64,000 nucleotides of DNA from Myxococcales bacterium (GTDB taxonomy: Bacteria; Myxococcota_A; UBA796; GCA-2862545), in the NCBI GenBank assembly GCA_019634415.1, contig JAHQVJ010000152.1, forward strand, positions 1 through 64,000, written 5' to 3'. Below, piece after piece: positions 9,501-17,353 of the stretch; positions within the stretch are counted from its first letter, which is position 1; each line of letters opens with the position of its first letter. A model generated the notes under the pieces. That model was not told the DNA's origin. It ran no database searches and saw only the letters and a list, made by a program, of their open reading frames with translations. A program made the position numbers and the translations under genes.

Positions 9501-9808
9501 GCGCTGGTGAACACGATCTCGGACTCGGGGGTCCAGCCCACCACTCGGGCGTCTCGACCCCAGGTGAGGCGGCGGAGCTGCCCTCCGTCGGGATCCACGA
9601 CGTAGACCTCTCGCAGCCCCTCCTCGGTACCAGTGAAGGCCACCGAGGATCCGTCCGGGGACAGGCGTGGGTGACCGCAGTGGCCGAGGCCAGTGGTGAT
9701 GCGACGAGCCAGCCCCCCCCCGACCGACGCGGACCACAGATCGTCTTCGCAGGTGAACACCACTGTGTCGTGGTGCAGGGTGGGAAATCGAATCCAACGA
9801 GCCGTCAC
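6599..9808 (-). CDS. tricorn protease homologue
   Basis: A 1069-residue protein matching the tricorn architecture: an N-terminal beta-propeller with repeats of the type LSPDGSSVAFTGTEEG, a second propeller, a PDZ domain, and C-terminal catalytic subdomains. The expected catalytic residues are visible: Ser-His in TSHAYELGG (near residue 733), the nucleophile Ser in EMAGSDGD (near 954) and Glu in GYGLENYG (near 1012). Tricorn degrades peptides released by larger proteases. No signal peptide was seen, so it is probably cytoplasmic. It overlaps the downstream lipoprotein gene by ATGA. Confidence 0.93.
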   Translation of the reverse strand: MTARWIRFPTLHHDTVVFTCEDDLWSASVGGGLARRITTGLGHCGHPRLSPDGSSVAFTGTEEGLREVYVVDPDGGQLRRLTWGRDARVVGWTPESEIVFTSAAGRPFARDSHLHVVDPGGGLPRRLPWGPAEAVAFAPGDEPAVAICRHQHDLAWWKGYRGGRAGAIWVRPEAAAPWQRLPLPGNVVCPQWVAGRLAFVSDHEGDAQLYSCDATGSDVQRHSDHEGLAVRYLDAHGDRLVYTHGGDLWLWEPGEAPRRLDIEVRSQRARMQRRYPRTAAYVEDIDPHPEGHSLCAIVRGRPFVLGNWSGPVRQLGARDGVRYGLGRWIDEQRLLAVSDDGGEEHFEVVSADGAEVTPLRAEGLGAPVEVEIDPTATWAAVTNHRQELHLVRLDGSTQPSQLVVGVYGTPHGLTWSSDGRWLAWAHPEASWGQRSSIRMVEISAEAGAGEVIRVTNGLYRDVSPSFDPSGDHLYMISAREFDPVMDAQYFGYGFFRGTRPYAITLRRDVPHPFRPEPAPLRSGRSTPEADATKVEIDLDGLSDRIVPFPVSEGRYDRIIGMGKGRVWMIRSPVRGTLDRSWRDTGPPKADKQLLSWDFDKQELSLLNGRVTSLRMDRSRKHAVLRSGFRVRVIPTTADRSMKEELKKTEGKAGRKHMWVDLSRIRLSVDPAAEWRQMVDQAWRLMREHYWLPSMGGVDWDDIRTRYAELVERVSTRRELSDLIWSMQGELRTSHAYELGGDHRPTPLHRIGDLGADLEWDEATPGWRIARVVRGEPGDPRRASPLLAPGVDVSEGDVIQSISGVEVRPDEPPEVHLVNRAGDLVELSLLDEAGQSKTTVVRSLRSGRDLRYRSWVFEQRARVHEASQGRIGYVHVPDMGPGGFAEFHRDFMQEASRDALLVDVRFNRGGHVSQLLLDRLARRRLGYSVPRWGKPNPYPAYSVVGPMACLTNEMAGSDGDIFSHAWKLMELGPLIGTRTWGGVVGISPRNKLVDRSITTQPEYSTWFEDVGYGLENYGTTPDVVVDFPPDAWESGEDPQLSRGISMLLDALHDAPPTRPNLEPAVSSEEA

Positions 9809-9888
9809 CGTCGCTCCAATCCAACTGGGAACGGCTTGTATACCCTCGCGCGGGGGTGGTTCGGATAGGGCGGTTCGGTGGAGGGTGC

Positions 9889-10320
9889 GTGGCGCTCGTG
9901 GAGGCGATGGAGGACCCGGCCAAGCGCGGGGCGATCCTGGCCGGCTGTGAGAAGTTGGTCCAGGACGAGGTGGCGGCCACCACGGGCATGTCCGGTGTGG
10001 CGCTTCGAGCAGGGTTCAAGGCGTTTCGCAGCCTACGGCCCGACATGCTGCGCCGCGCACTGGAGCGGCTCGTGCCGTTGTTCCTTCCCGTGATCCAGCG
10101 GCACTGGGAGGCTGCAGGGGATCGCGGCCCAGGCACCCACTTCGCCAGCCGACGCGACGACATCGCGGACGAGCTGCTGGCCGTGACGGATGGGCTCGCG
10201 GAGCGCGCGTCGAACCGGGTGTTGGTGCGGACGTACCGTACGCTTCGAGGGCGTGCGCGCCACTATGTGGTGGCCGCCGTACCGAAGATCCCCGACGTGG
10301 TGCTCCCGCACCTGTCGTGA
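9889..10320 (+). CDS. hypothetical protein resembling DUF6918-type proteins
   Basis: A helical, Arg/Leu-rich protein of 143 residues. The pattern PAKRGAILAGCEKLVQDEVA, then TGMSGVALRAGFKAFRSLRPD, then a Leu-rich segment ending VIQRHWEAA resembles the small family labelled DUF6918 in other bacteria; function unknown. GTG 9889 was chosen because GGAGGG lies just upstream, though only three bases away. GTG 9856 or ATG 9907 are alternatives. No signal peptide or membrane helix. It is divergent from the tricorn gene. Confidence 0.65.
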   Translation: MALVEAMEDPAKRGAILAGCEKLVQDEVAATTGMSGVALRAGFKAFRSLRPDMLRRALERLVPLFLPVIQRHWEAAGDRGPGTHFASRRDDIADELLAVTDGLAERASNRVLVRTYRTLRGRARHYVVAAVPKIPDVVLPHLS

Positions 10321-10358
10321 CCTCGACGCTGGGGTGTGGTGTGGGCTGTGTGTTCGTG

Positions 10359-10364
10359 TACACT
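10359..10364 (+). promoter_or_regulatory. possible -10 element of a leaderless promoter
   Basis: TACACT ends seven bases before the ATG at 10372, and no Shine-Dalgarno sequence is visible. Transcription from this hexamer would begin at or next to the start codon, giving a leaderless mRNA. No good -35 sequence was found. Similar spacing is seen at 12247 and 32715. Confidence 0.35.
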
Positions 10365-10371
10365 CCGCGCC

Positions 10372-11073
10372 ATGTACGGCATCCTCGAAGGCGAGCCCTT
10401 TCAGGTGTTCGCGCGGCGAAACGTGAACGGGCCGAACCTCGTGATTCGGTTCGAGTGCAAGGAGGGCATGGGGATCCTCGGGATCCGGAAGTCGGGTCGC
10501 GAGGAGCCTCCCCCATCCTCCGCCTACGAAGAGGAGAACATCGAGCCTTCCTCGCTCCGGGCAGGGCGGTTCGTGCACGTCCTGCAGTCGGGGCAGCGCC
10601 AGAGCTACGCGCTGTCGCGGATCTCGAGCGAGGTGGCGGGACGACTGCCCACGGATTCGTGGGTGGAGCTGAAGCCGCAGACCGAGTTCGGATTTCGGTA
10701 CCTGATCGTCGACGAGGGGGCGCTCGGGGCAGCACCGCGCACCACCTCCGCCGCCGACGAGCCCACGCGCCCTCCCGATGCTGGTGCGCCGCGTCCTCCA
10801 CGTCCCACGGCAGCGCCGTCGACCGCCTCTGCCCCGTCGGCCCCGCCCCCGGCGAGCGCAGCGGCTCAGCCTGTGCCGGCACAGCCACAGCTCACCGAAG
10901 CCGCCATCGCGCGACTGACCAAGGAACAGGCTGTCGACCACCTCCGAACCGAGCTGGCGCGTGTGCGCACCCTGGAGCAGCGCTTGAAGGATCTGCAGAG
11001 CGTCGTCCAGCGCAGCAAGCAGCGGGAGCGCGACCTGCTGGAGCTGCTCGGCAAGTGGCAGGGAGGCGAGTGA
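10372..11073 (+). CDS. hypothetical protein with Pro/Ala linker and coiled-coil C-terminus
   Basis: A 233-residue protein without recognised family. Residues 1-120 are a beta-rich globular domain (MYGILEGEPFQVFARRNVNG onward). Then come about 50 residues of Pro/Ala/Thr linker and a C-terminal coiled coil with heptad Leu spacing (RVRTLEQRLKDLQSVVQRSK). No signal peptide or membrane helix. The coiled coil suggests a dimer or scaffold. ATG 10372 is preferred over an upstream GTG at 10336 because a -10-like TACACT ends seven bases before it. Confidence 0.7.
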   Translation: MYGILEGEPFQVFARRNVNGPNLVIRFECKEGMGILGIRKSGREEPPPSSAYEEENIEPSSLRAGRFVHVLQSGQRQSYALSRISSEVAGRLPTDSWVELKPQTEFGFRYLIVDEGALGAAPRTTSAADEPTRPPDAGAPRPPRPTAAPSTASAPSAPPPASAAAQPVPAQPQLTEAAIARLTKEQAVDHLRTELARVRTLEQRLKDLQSVVQRSKQRERDLLELLGKWQGGE

Positions 11074-11166
11074 GAGCACTTTCGCTTGGTGACAACCCGA
11101 TACACGCTCAGGCCGGCGTTCTGACCTACGATGGATCCGTAGGCCTCTAGCAGCCGGAGCCGATGG

Positions 11167-11823
11167 ATGGCGACTCGCCTGGACCGAGTGACGAGCACTT
11201 CCAGCAAACTCGAAGGGGAGCTCGATCTCGCTCCCACCGCCCTGACGCATCGTCGGGGTCAAGAAGCTCGGTCGTCGTCCTCGCGGAGTGGTTTCGAGAC
11301 GGTCGCCCTCGCGGGTGCCGACACCGAGGGCCGCCACGCGGTGCCGGAGCGCGCGCTGGGCGGCGCGATGGCTGCTTGGCTCGGGCTGACCTTCGGCATC
11401 TGCTACGTGGTGTTGCCTGCACTGATGGCCATCCTGGGATGGAACACACGGGTGATCAGTGGCTTGTGGTTCCACCTGCCCGCCTTCGCCATGGCTTCCT
11501 TCGTGGCCATCGTGGGGACCTTGGTGGCAGCCCCCCGGGTGCGGCTGTCGCTCCGTGATGCCCGCGACCCAGTGGTGGCAGCGACTCTGGGTGGCTTCGG
11601 TGTCTGGGCCGTCGTCCACAACATGTCCGGCTTGCTCATGCCCTTCACGGCGCTGAGCGCCGTGGAGCTGGCCACCCTCGTGGGCATCAACGTCGTGGAG
11701 ATGGGGATGCTGGGCATGATGTTCGCCTCGTTCACGAAGCGAGCCAGCGTGGCGCTGGCACTCGGCGGCAGCTTTCAGATCGCCATGCTCGGGTTGGCCC
11801 TGACGCTGATGGCGCTGGTCTGA
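11167..11823 (+). CDS. hypothetical integral membrane protein, 218 aa
   Basis: Start ATG with GGAG seven bases upstream. The first 65 residues are charged and cytoplasmic in character. About five hydrophobic segments follow, beginning near AMAAWLGLTFGICYVVLP and ending at the C-terminus (QIAMLGLALTLMALV). Met/Gly/Val-rich helices without charged transport motifs give no clue to substrate. Convergent with the next small membrane gene, 25 bp away. Confidence 0.72.
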   Translation: MATRLDRVTSTSSKLEGELDLAPTALTHRRGQEARSSSSRSGFETVALAGADTEGRHAVPERALGGAMAAWLGLTFGICYVVLPALMAILGWNTRVISGLWFHLPAFAMASFVAIVGTLVAAPRVRLSLRDARDPVVAATLGGFGVWAVVHNMSGLLMPFTALSAVELATLVGINVVEMGMLGMMFASFTKRASVALALGGSFQIAMLGLALTLMALV

Positions 11824-11848
11824 ACGCCGAAGGGAAGGGCCAGGGCAG

Positions 11849-12169
11849 CTAGATGGCAGCGCCCTTGGTCTCCAGCCATCCCTTCACTTCGTCTTCCTGC
11901 ACCTGCAGGAGCGCGTAGATGCTGCCCGCCAGCGGCAGGGGATTGCAGCTGAGGACCCCGGCAGCGATGCCTGCGAAGGCTGCGTTGCGTGCATGAGGCG
12001 TGGCCTCGTCCTGGTACATCTGCCAGCCGACGTAGGCTTGGAAGGCTGCGGCTGCACCGGGGACGATGCCCCAGCAGACGGTGAGCAACATGAGCGACAC
12101 GAAGAGGCTCAAGCCCGCGGACACCAGGTTGACGATGGCAGCCGTTTTGTACGCCTGGGGAACTTCCAC
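11849..12169 (-). CDS. small membrane protein, 106 aa
   Basis: A short protein with hydrophobic segments at AAIVNLVSAGLSLFVSLMLL, VCWGIVPGAAAAF and AAFAGIAAGVLSC, then a charged tail (QVQEDEVKGWLETKG). The layout resembles small DUF4870/TM2-like membrane proteins, but no firm match can be made. The minus strand has a TTGACA at 12228-12223 upstream, without a convincing -10 at the right distance. Confidence 0.66.
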   Translation of the reverse strand: MEVPQAYKTAAIVNLVSAGLSLFVSLMLLTVCWGIVPGAAAAFQAYVGWQMYQDEATPHARNAAFAGIAAGVLSCNPLPLAGSIYALLQVQEDEVKGWLETKGAAI

Positions 12170-12246
12170 GTGGACCTCGCGTCTCTGATCGACCCGCCCA
12201 CCAGAACGCGATGGTGGCCTAGTGTCAACTCGAAGGGCAGGGCGTG

Positions 12247-12252
12247 TACCAT
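12247..12252 (+). promoter_or_regulatory. possible -10 element of a leaderless promoter
   Basis: TACCAT ends six bases before ATG 12259, and there is no Shine-Dalgarno sequence in between. If used, the transcript would start at the initiation codon. The -35 region is weak. Confidence 0.3.
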
Positions 12253-12258
12253 GGGGTC

Positions 12259-13191
12259 ATGAGACGTTCCGTGGATCGGTCGTGGTCCGCCCTTCGGGCG
12301 GACCGAGCCTTGTTCGCACCGCTTAGCGGCATCCTGCTGCTGGCTGTGTCGTATGGCCTGTGGCAGGGGGTGGCTGGCGTCGGACTCATCGTGATGGCCT
12401 TTCGCGACATCGACGAGGCCATGGCCGTGTGGGCCATGGGCGGCTTGGTGGTCGGGCTTCCCTTCTCGGTGGTGCTGGCCGTGCTCGGGATGCGGATGGA
12501 GCGCGCGGTGCGCGGTGGGCCGGTGCCCTCGCGTTGGCTGTGGCTGCCGCTGTCGTGGGGGCTGGTGATGGTGGGCCACTGGCTGGTGATGTGGTTGTGG
12601 CCGTTCGCGCTGTGGGGCTCGGCCATGGCAGGAGGCGGTGGCCGGGCCGTGGAGCTCTCGGTGTACGGCCTATGGGCGGTGGCCGCGGTGCTCGTGGGCG
12701 TGGTCGCCACGGTGGCCAGCACCCGCGCCCTGCAACGACGGGCCCCGGGGATGGCGGTGGAGGAGAGCGAGCTGTCGCGACGCCGCTGGCTGCCCACCTC
12801 GTTGCTGCTCTCCGTGGGAGCGCTGTTCGCGTGTGCGATCCCGTCGCTGATGTGGGTGGCCTGGATGGCGGAAGACGGATGGGCCCGTGGAACGGGGGCC
12901 CTCGCCGTGGGCGCCTGGACGCTCGCTGCCGCAGGGGCCTCGGTGGCGGCAGCGGGGGCTACGCGAGCCTGGATGACTCGTGCTGGCCGCCCGGTGGACC
13001 GGCACCTGGAGGTCGCCGGCGGTGTGCTCGTGGCGCACTGGGCCCCGATGTTCCTGCTGGCGCTGCTCCCCGTGGTCCGGATCCAGGACATGCGCTGGAG
13101 CCTCATCGGCGCTGCGTTCCTGGCGATCCTGATCGGAACCGCCCTGTGGTCGCAGGGGCGAGCCAGCCCGCCGCTGGCCGCTCAGGGCTGA
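12259..13191 (+). CDS. hypothetical polytopic membrane protein, 310 aa
   Basis: About eight hydrophobic helices rich in Trp, Ala, Val and Leu, separated by short Arg-containing loops; unrecognised. The first helix is LFAPLSGILLLAVSYGLW, and the last segment, WSLIGAAFLAILIGTALW, lies near the C-terminus. ATG 12259 was chosen over GTG 12244, five codons upstream. The last 10 bp overlap the 3' end of the convergent sulfatase-like gene. Confidence 0.7.
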   Translation: MRRSVDRSWSALRADRALFAPLSGILLLAVSYGLWQGVAGVGLIVMAFRDIDEAMAVWAMGGLVVGLPFSVVLAVLGMRMERAVRGGPVPSRWLWLPLSWGLVMVGHWLVMWLWPFALWGSAMAGGGGRAVELSVYGLWAVAAVLVGVVATVASTRALQRRAPGMAVEESELSRRRWLPTSLLLSVGALFACAIPSLMWVAWMAEDGWARGTGALAVGAWTLAAAGASVAAAGATRAWMTRAGRPVDRHLEVAGGVLVAHWAPMFLLALLPVVRIQDMRWSLIGAAFLAILIGTALWSQGRASPPLAAQG

Positions 13192-15785
13192 GGGGCGTCG
13201 CCCTTCGAGCCCGCCGGCGCTTCCGGCTCCTCTTCGGTGTCGTCCTCGATGTAGCCAAGCTTGATCAGCTCTTGCAGATTCGATCCGGCGGCCTCGGTGT
13301 CTCCCTGCAGTACCCGGATCCGCTGCGCCTCCGACGGAGGAGGCACGAGCACGGTGCCGGGTTCGATCCGCAATCGGTCGTTGCCCGAGCGCCAGGTCGC
13401 GTTGCCACCAGAAGCCAGCACCACCTGCCCCTCGCCCTGGCGGGTCACCGAGATCAACGCTGGGTCCACGTCGGTGTGGAACAGCACGTACACGGTGCCG
13501 TTGACCGCTCCGGAGGCGGCAGGGGTGAACGTGAGGGTGGTTCCGTCCTCCGATAGCGCCACCGTGCCGATGTCCTCGGGAGTGACCTTGGGAGACTCGC
13601 CCCAGGCCTGGTTGGCGGGGGAGGCCGTGGCCGCCTCGGGATCGACGACGCCGGCCGCAGATGCGCGCGAGGGCAGGCTCATCTCGAAGGGACGGCGATC
13701 CGGGCTGCGGATCAGCCAGCGCATCCGCCAGCCACGCCCCACGGGCATGTCGTGGGCCTCGGACAGGGCGGCTCTCCACGGAGTCAGGTCCGTGGTCGCG
13801 GTCAGGTCGTTCTGCTCGCTCGGATCGGCGCCCAGGTCGTACAGCTCCTCTTGACCGCTGTCGGTGTGCAGCACGTACTTCTTGTTGCGAAACACCACGC
13901 CCCAGCGCTCGAACCCGTAGCGGAGGTGGGCCACTCCGATGGGGCGCTCGGACCACTCGGGGGTGTCGGGATCGTCGGGAGACAGCAGCAGCCGTGACAG
14001 GTCGCGGCCGTCGGTGGGGGGGAGGTCGTCGAATCCCGCGAACGCGTAGAGCGTGGGGGCGATGTCGGCCAGGGTCACGGGTACCGGCAGGCGCCGACCC
14101 TCGCGCTGCCCAGCGCCGGAGCGGAAGGCGAGGATGGCACGCGTCACGTCGTCGTACAGCGTGTGGTTGTGCTCGAAGCCTCCATGCTCCCAGAACTCCT
14201 CGCCGTGGTCGTTGTGGATCACCACCAGGGTGCGCCCGTCCATGCGGTCGAGCTGGTCGTACAGGCGCCCGAGCTGCTCGCTCATGCCGCGCAGCTCAGC
14301 GTCGTACAGGTCTCGGATGTGCTGCTTGCGACGTTCGTCCAGCTCGCCGTTGCGCTCCCACTGGTAGACCTGCCACCGGTTGAAGCTGGCTGGGAGCGTG
14401 GGATCCGCCTGGCGCACGAACTCCCGCTCGAAGCGGCGCTCGGGTCGGTACAGCAGGTGGGGATCCATGATGTGGAGGAACACGTAGGCGTCGCGGTCTG
14501 GGTACCTCGACAGGAAGTCCAGGGCGCGATCCACCTGCTTGCCGGCATCTGCCTGGCCGTCGAACCACCAGTCGTCGAAGCCGTGGTTGAAGTCGAAGCG
14601 GGGTTGCAGGTGCACGTTGGCCACGATGCCGGCGGTGGCGAAGCCGTTCTCCTGGAACACCTCACCGATGTTCTTCGCGCCCACGGCGTCGAGCGGGGAT
14701 CGGCCCGTGGTCGCCGAGCGGAACGAGGGGCGCGTCCGGGGCGCGGGGGTCCAGGCATGGTCGAACACGGTGGAGGTCGACAGCACCTGGTCGAGCTCGG
14801 GGGTGGTGGGGCGGTCGTAGCCGAAGAAGCCGAAGTGGTCCGGACGCGTGGTGTCGAGCCCGATCACGACCACGCGGCGGGGCCGGTCCGAGCGATCCCC
14901 CCAGACGGCCGGAGAGCCCACGAAGACGGCGTCGAAGTCCCGCGTGCCGTAGACCTCGGTCTCGAGGATCAGATCCACCGTGCGGCCGCTCCACGCCGAC
15001 AGATCCACCCGCCAGGGCTCGAAGCGGGCGGCGCCCTTCAGGAACCGCTCGCCCGCCACGGCACGCTCGCCCTCGCTCACGATCACCAACCGCACCGTGG
15101 CACCGTCGGAGGACAGGCTCCGGATGGGGACGGGCGCGATGCTGGGCCAGCCCTCGAACCGCGCTCCCTCGGGAAGCGTGACCTGCCACTGCGCGGTGGT
15201 GGGAGCGGGGAGCAGCAGGCCCGCGCGCGTGCGGCGATCCACCGTGATCTCGTACTGGACGAACTCGGAGGCCTCTCCCTCGAAGGCGCTGGGCTCTCGT
15301 CGCTTCAGGGTGTCGGCCGCGGCGGCGTACTCCACCGTGACTCGCGGCACCGTGTCCTCGGGCCACGCCACCACCAGGCGCTCCCCGTCGATGCGCCAGG
15401 TGCGAGACCCCAAGTTGTTGGAGAAACGGAGCTTCTCGTCGCCCACGTACACCGACATACCGGGTGGCGGACCCACCCGGCCGCGGATGTTCTCGGAGAA
15501 CGGAGACACGCCCTGCCAGAAGTGAGAGGCCTTTCGCTTTCGTCCTGCGCGCCGCGTCATCTGCACGGGAAAGCGTGACTGGTGCGTGAACCCTTCCGGG
15601 AGCGTGGTATCGGGAAGTGTGTATCGACCAGCCGTTCGCCAGAGCTGCACAACCGGAGAAGCGCCCGTCTGGGACAGCTCCGGATCAGCAAAGGTGACCG
15701 ACTGCGTTCCAACGGACCCGTCGAACGGGCCCGAGTTGCTCGTGCACGCCACCATGGCCACGAACCACCACATCAACCCCGGCAT
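13182..15785 (-). CDS. sulfatase-like alkaline-phosphatase-superfamily lipoprotein
   Basis: An 867-residue predicted lipoprotein (leader ending MVACTS). ATG 15785 follows GGGAG; an in-frame extension further upstream is rejected because it overlaps a divergent gene. The first 300 residues are a beta-rich domain of unknown type. The catalytic domain begins VVVIGLDTTRPDHFGFFGYD (metal ligands). DNDHGEEFWEHGGF-type metal residues and LGYIE near the end are typical of the fold. In the sulfatase active-site block, the usual Cys/Ser is Thr351 (TRPSFRSATTGR), so formylglycine cannot form. It may be a phosphatase or phosphotransferase rather than a sulfatase. Confidence 0.84.
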   Translation of the reverse strand: MPGLMWWFVAMVACTSNSGPFDGSVGTQSVTFADPELSQTGASPVVQLWRTAGRYTLPDTTLPEGFTHQSRFPVQMTRRAGRKRKASHFWQGVSPFSENIRGRVGPPPGMSVYVGDEKLRFSNNLGSRTWRIDGERLVVAWPEDTVPRVTVEYAAAADTLKRREPSAFEGEASEFVQYEITVDRRTRAGLLLPAPTTAQWQVTLPEGARFEGWPSIAPVPIRSLSSDGATVRLVIVSEGERAVAGERFLKGAARFEPWRVDLSAWSGRTVDLILETEVYGTRDFDAVFVGSPAVWGDRSDRPRRVVVIGLDTTRPDHFGFFGYDRPTTPELDQVLSTSTVFDHAWTPAPRTRPSFRSATTGRSPLDAVGAKNIGEVFQENGFATAGIVANVHLQPRFDFNHGFDDWWFDGQADAGKQVDRALDFLSRYPDRDAYVFLHIMDPHLLYRPERRFEREFVRQADPTLPASFNRWQVYQWERNGELDERRKQHIRDLYDAELRGMSEQLGRLYDQLDRMDGRTLVVIHNDHGEEFWEHGGFEHNHTLYDDVTRAILAFRSGAGQREGRRLPVPVTLADIAPTLYAFAGFDDLPPTDGRDLSRLLLSPDDPDTPEWSERPIGVAHLRYGFERWGVVFRNKKYVLHTDSGQEELYDLGADPSEQNDLTATTDLTPWRAALSEAHDMPVGRGWRMRWLIRSPDRRPFEMSLPSRASAAGVVDPEAATASPANQAWGESPKVTPEDIGTVALSEDGTTLTFTPAASGAVNGTVYVLFHTDVDPALISVTRQGEGQVVLASGGNATWRSGNDRLRIEPGTVLVPPPSEAQRIRVLQGDTEAAGSNLQELIKLGYIEDDTEEEPEAPAGSKGDAPQP

Positions 15786-15815
15786 CCTGTTGCTCCCTTC
15801 GCTCCGGAGGACCTG

Positions 15816-16346
15816 ATGAACCCCACGGCAGAGGACTATGACCACGTGCCGTACACCGTCGCCACCTGGGCCTTCACGCTGCACGTGGCGGGAGTGTATG
15901 CGGCCGACGAAGAGGTGCGCCAGCATTGTCAGCGTGTGCTCGAAGCGACCGATCCCGACGAGGGCAACGCCGCAGGGGAGGGATTGGTCCGGCGCGTCCG
16001 TGATCTCCTGCCCGGGGAGGATCCCGAGTCCGTCGCCAGCGCTGCGGCACAGCTGTACGGAGAACGGGTGCACCGAGACCTCGGCACGGGCGATCGCATG
16101 ATCCGCACGGCGCGGATCCGGAAGTACCAGTTCACCGCCCAGCTGCCGTGGCTCGCCCGGATCTGGGAGCGGCATGGCGAGGAGGTGCGACCCAGCTGGT
16201 TGCTGGTGGAGCGCGTGACCGATCAGGTGACGGCCGCGGATCCGAATCCGTGGAACGACATCGACGAGGAGCGTCGCCTGCCCGTGTCGGACTTCCACGT
16301 GCTGTGGGAGCTGGACGACTGCTCCAGTCTGTACCTGACTCGCTGA
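15816..16346 (+). CDS. hypothetical protein, 176 aa
   Basis: Soluble, Asp/Glu- and aromatic-rich protein without a recognised domain. The start ATG follows CCGGAGG at 15804-15810. The C-terminal part (WLLVERVTDQVTAADPNPW) looks like a mixed alpha-beta fold. Its stop overlaps the next ATG by one base (TGATG), so it is almost certainly co-translated with the radical-SAM-like gene and may act with it. Confidence 0.7.
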   Translation: MNPTAEDYDHVPYTVATWAFTLHVAGVYAADEEVRQHCQRVLEATDPDEGNAAGEGLVRRVRDLLPGEDPESVASAAAQLYGERVHRDLGTGDRMIRTARIRKYQFTAQLPWLARIWERHGEEVRPSWLLVERVTDQVTAADPNPWNDIDEERRLPVSDFHVLWELDDCSSLYLTR

Positions 16347-17299
16347 TGTCGGGCGGCGAGTCCCTCGTGTCGCCGCCGCACTCGACCGCCGCTCTCCGGT
16401 TCACGGCGCGCGGGGTCGTCGCGGCGCCCGAGACGCTCCAGATCCGGGTGGGTGCGCAGTTCGAGGGCCGCGTGGCCTTCGGGGCTCCCAGCCCGAGCCG
16501 CGACATGACGCCCGCCGAGGTGGTGCACAACGTTCGTGCATTCCGGGCGCCAGGACCTCGCATGCGTGCTGTGCGGGGACTCGCGCTCTCGGCGATCCCG
16601 GTGAGCTGGTCGGCGGCAACGCTGCACGACACGACGGAAGCGTGTCGAGCTGCCGGCATCGAGCGCGTGGTGCTCCATCGCCCCGTGTCTGCCTGTCACG
16701 ATGCCGTGCCCGAGGGGGTCGCGGTGGCCACCGCCGTGCGCGTCCCGGACGAGGCGGAGCAGGTGGCTGCGAAGCGCCCGTCGCACTCGCTGTCGGTGAC
16801 GATCCCGCTGGAGGCCCGGGTGCTGCCCCTCCTGGGGGAGGTCGCGGCCCGTCTCGCGCCCACCACCCGGCTGACCTTGCTCTGGCCTCTGCCAGGGGGC
16901 TCCGAGGCGGCGCCCCCCGCCGACGCCGTGGTGGAGGCCATGGAGCGTGCGCTGCCGCAGCTGGCTTCGCGGGACTGGGGCGTGAAGGGGTTGCCCTTGT
17001 GTGCGCTGCAGTCGTTGCTGCCGCAGGTGCCCGACCTGCCCCGGCGCGTGTGGAAGTCGGCGAACCGCCACTACGTGGACGCCGATCATCAGGGGCCTGG
17101 TGCGCTGCTGCTCCAGCCCGATCTGCAGCGCCTCGAGAAGCGGGATGGTTGTCGCTTCTGTGCCTTCGACTCACGCTGTGAGGGCGTGGCGAGCCCCTGG
17201 CTCGCGGCCGGTCTGGCGGGAGCTGTGACCCCGATCTCGTCTAGTCCCACGTTGCTCGCCAGCGGGGTACACTTCCGGGGCGACGGCACCGCGGGCTAG
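16346..17299 (+). CDS. radical-SAM-like protein lacking the N-terminal cluster cysteines
   Basis: A 317-residue protein. From residue 80 on the layout (segments such as TLHDTTEACRAAGIERVVLH, RLTLLWPLPGG, and a final CX2CX5C at Cys269/272/278 in DGCRFCAFDSRCEGV) resembles radical-SAM/SPASM-like proteins. Where CX3CX2C is expected, the sequence is VGAQFEGRVAFG, with Ala37, Gly41 and Ala44 at the three Cys positions. No other cysteine lies nearby, so it should not bind the catalytic 4Fe-4S cluster in the normal way. The family assignment is by pattern and remains uncertain; it overlaps the 176-aa gene upstream. Confidence 0.66.
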   Translation: MSGGESLVSPPHSTAALRFTARGVVAAPETLQIRVGAQFEGRVAFGAPSPSRDMTPAEVVHNVRAFRAPGPRMRAVRGLALSAIPVSWSAATLHDTTEACRAAGIERVVLHRPVSACHDAVPEGVAVATAVRVPDEAEQVAAKRPSHSLSVTIPLEARVLPLLGEVAARLAPTTRLTLLWPLPGGSEAAPPADAVVEAMERALPQLASRDWGVKGLPLCALQSLLPQVPDLPRRVWKSANRHYVDADHQGPGALLLQPDLQRLEKRDGCRFCAFDSRCEGVASPWLAAGLAGAVTPISSSPTLLASGVHFRGDGTAG

Positions 17300-17353
17300 G
17301 ACGACTCGGCTCGGCCGGGGCTATCGCAGGAGGGAGCAATACTGTCCGACGTC

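Noticed and set aside
12223-12228. Consensus -35 TTGACA on the minus strand
   Set aside because: No acceptable -10 at 16-18 bases; cannot be called a promoter.
15786-16298. Upstream extension of the sulfatase-like gene
   Set aside because: Overlaps a divergent gene, and the downstream ATG has a lipoprotein signal and GGGAG site.
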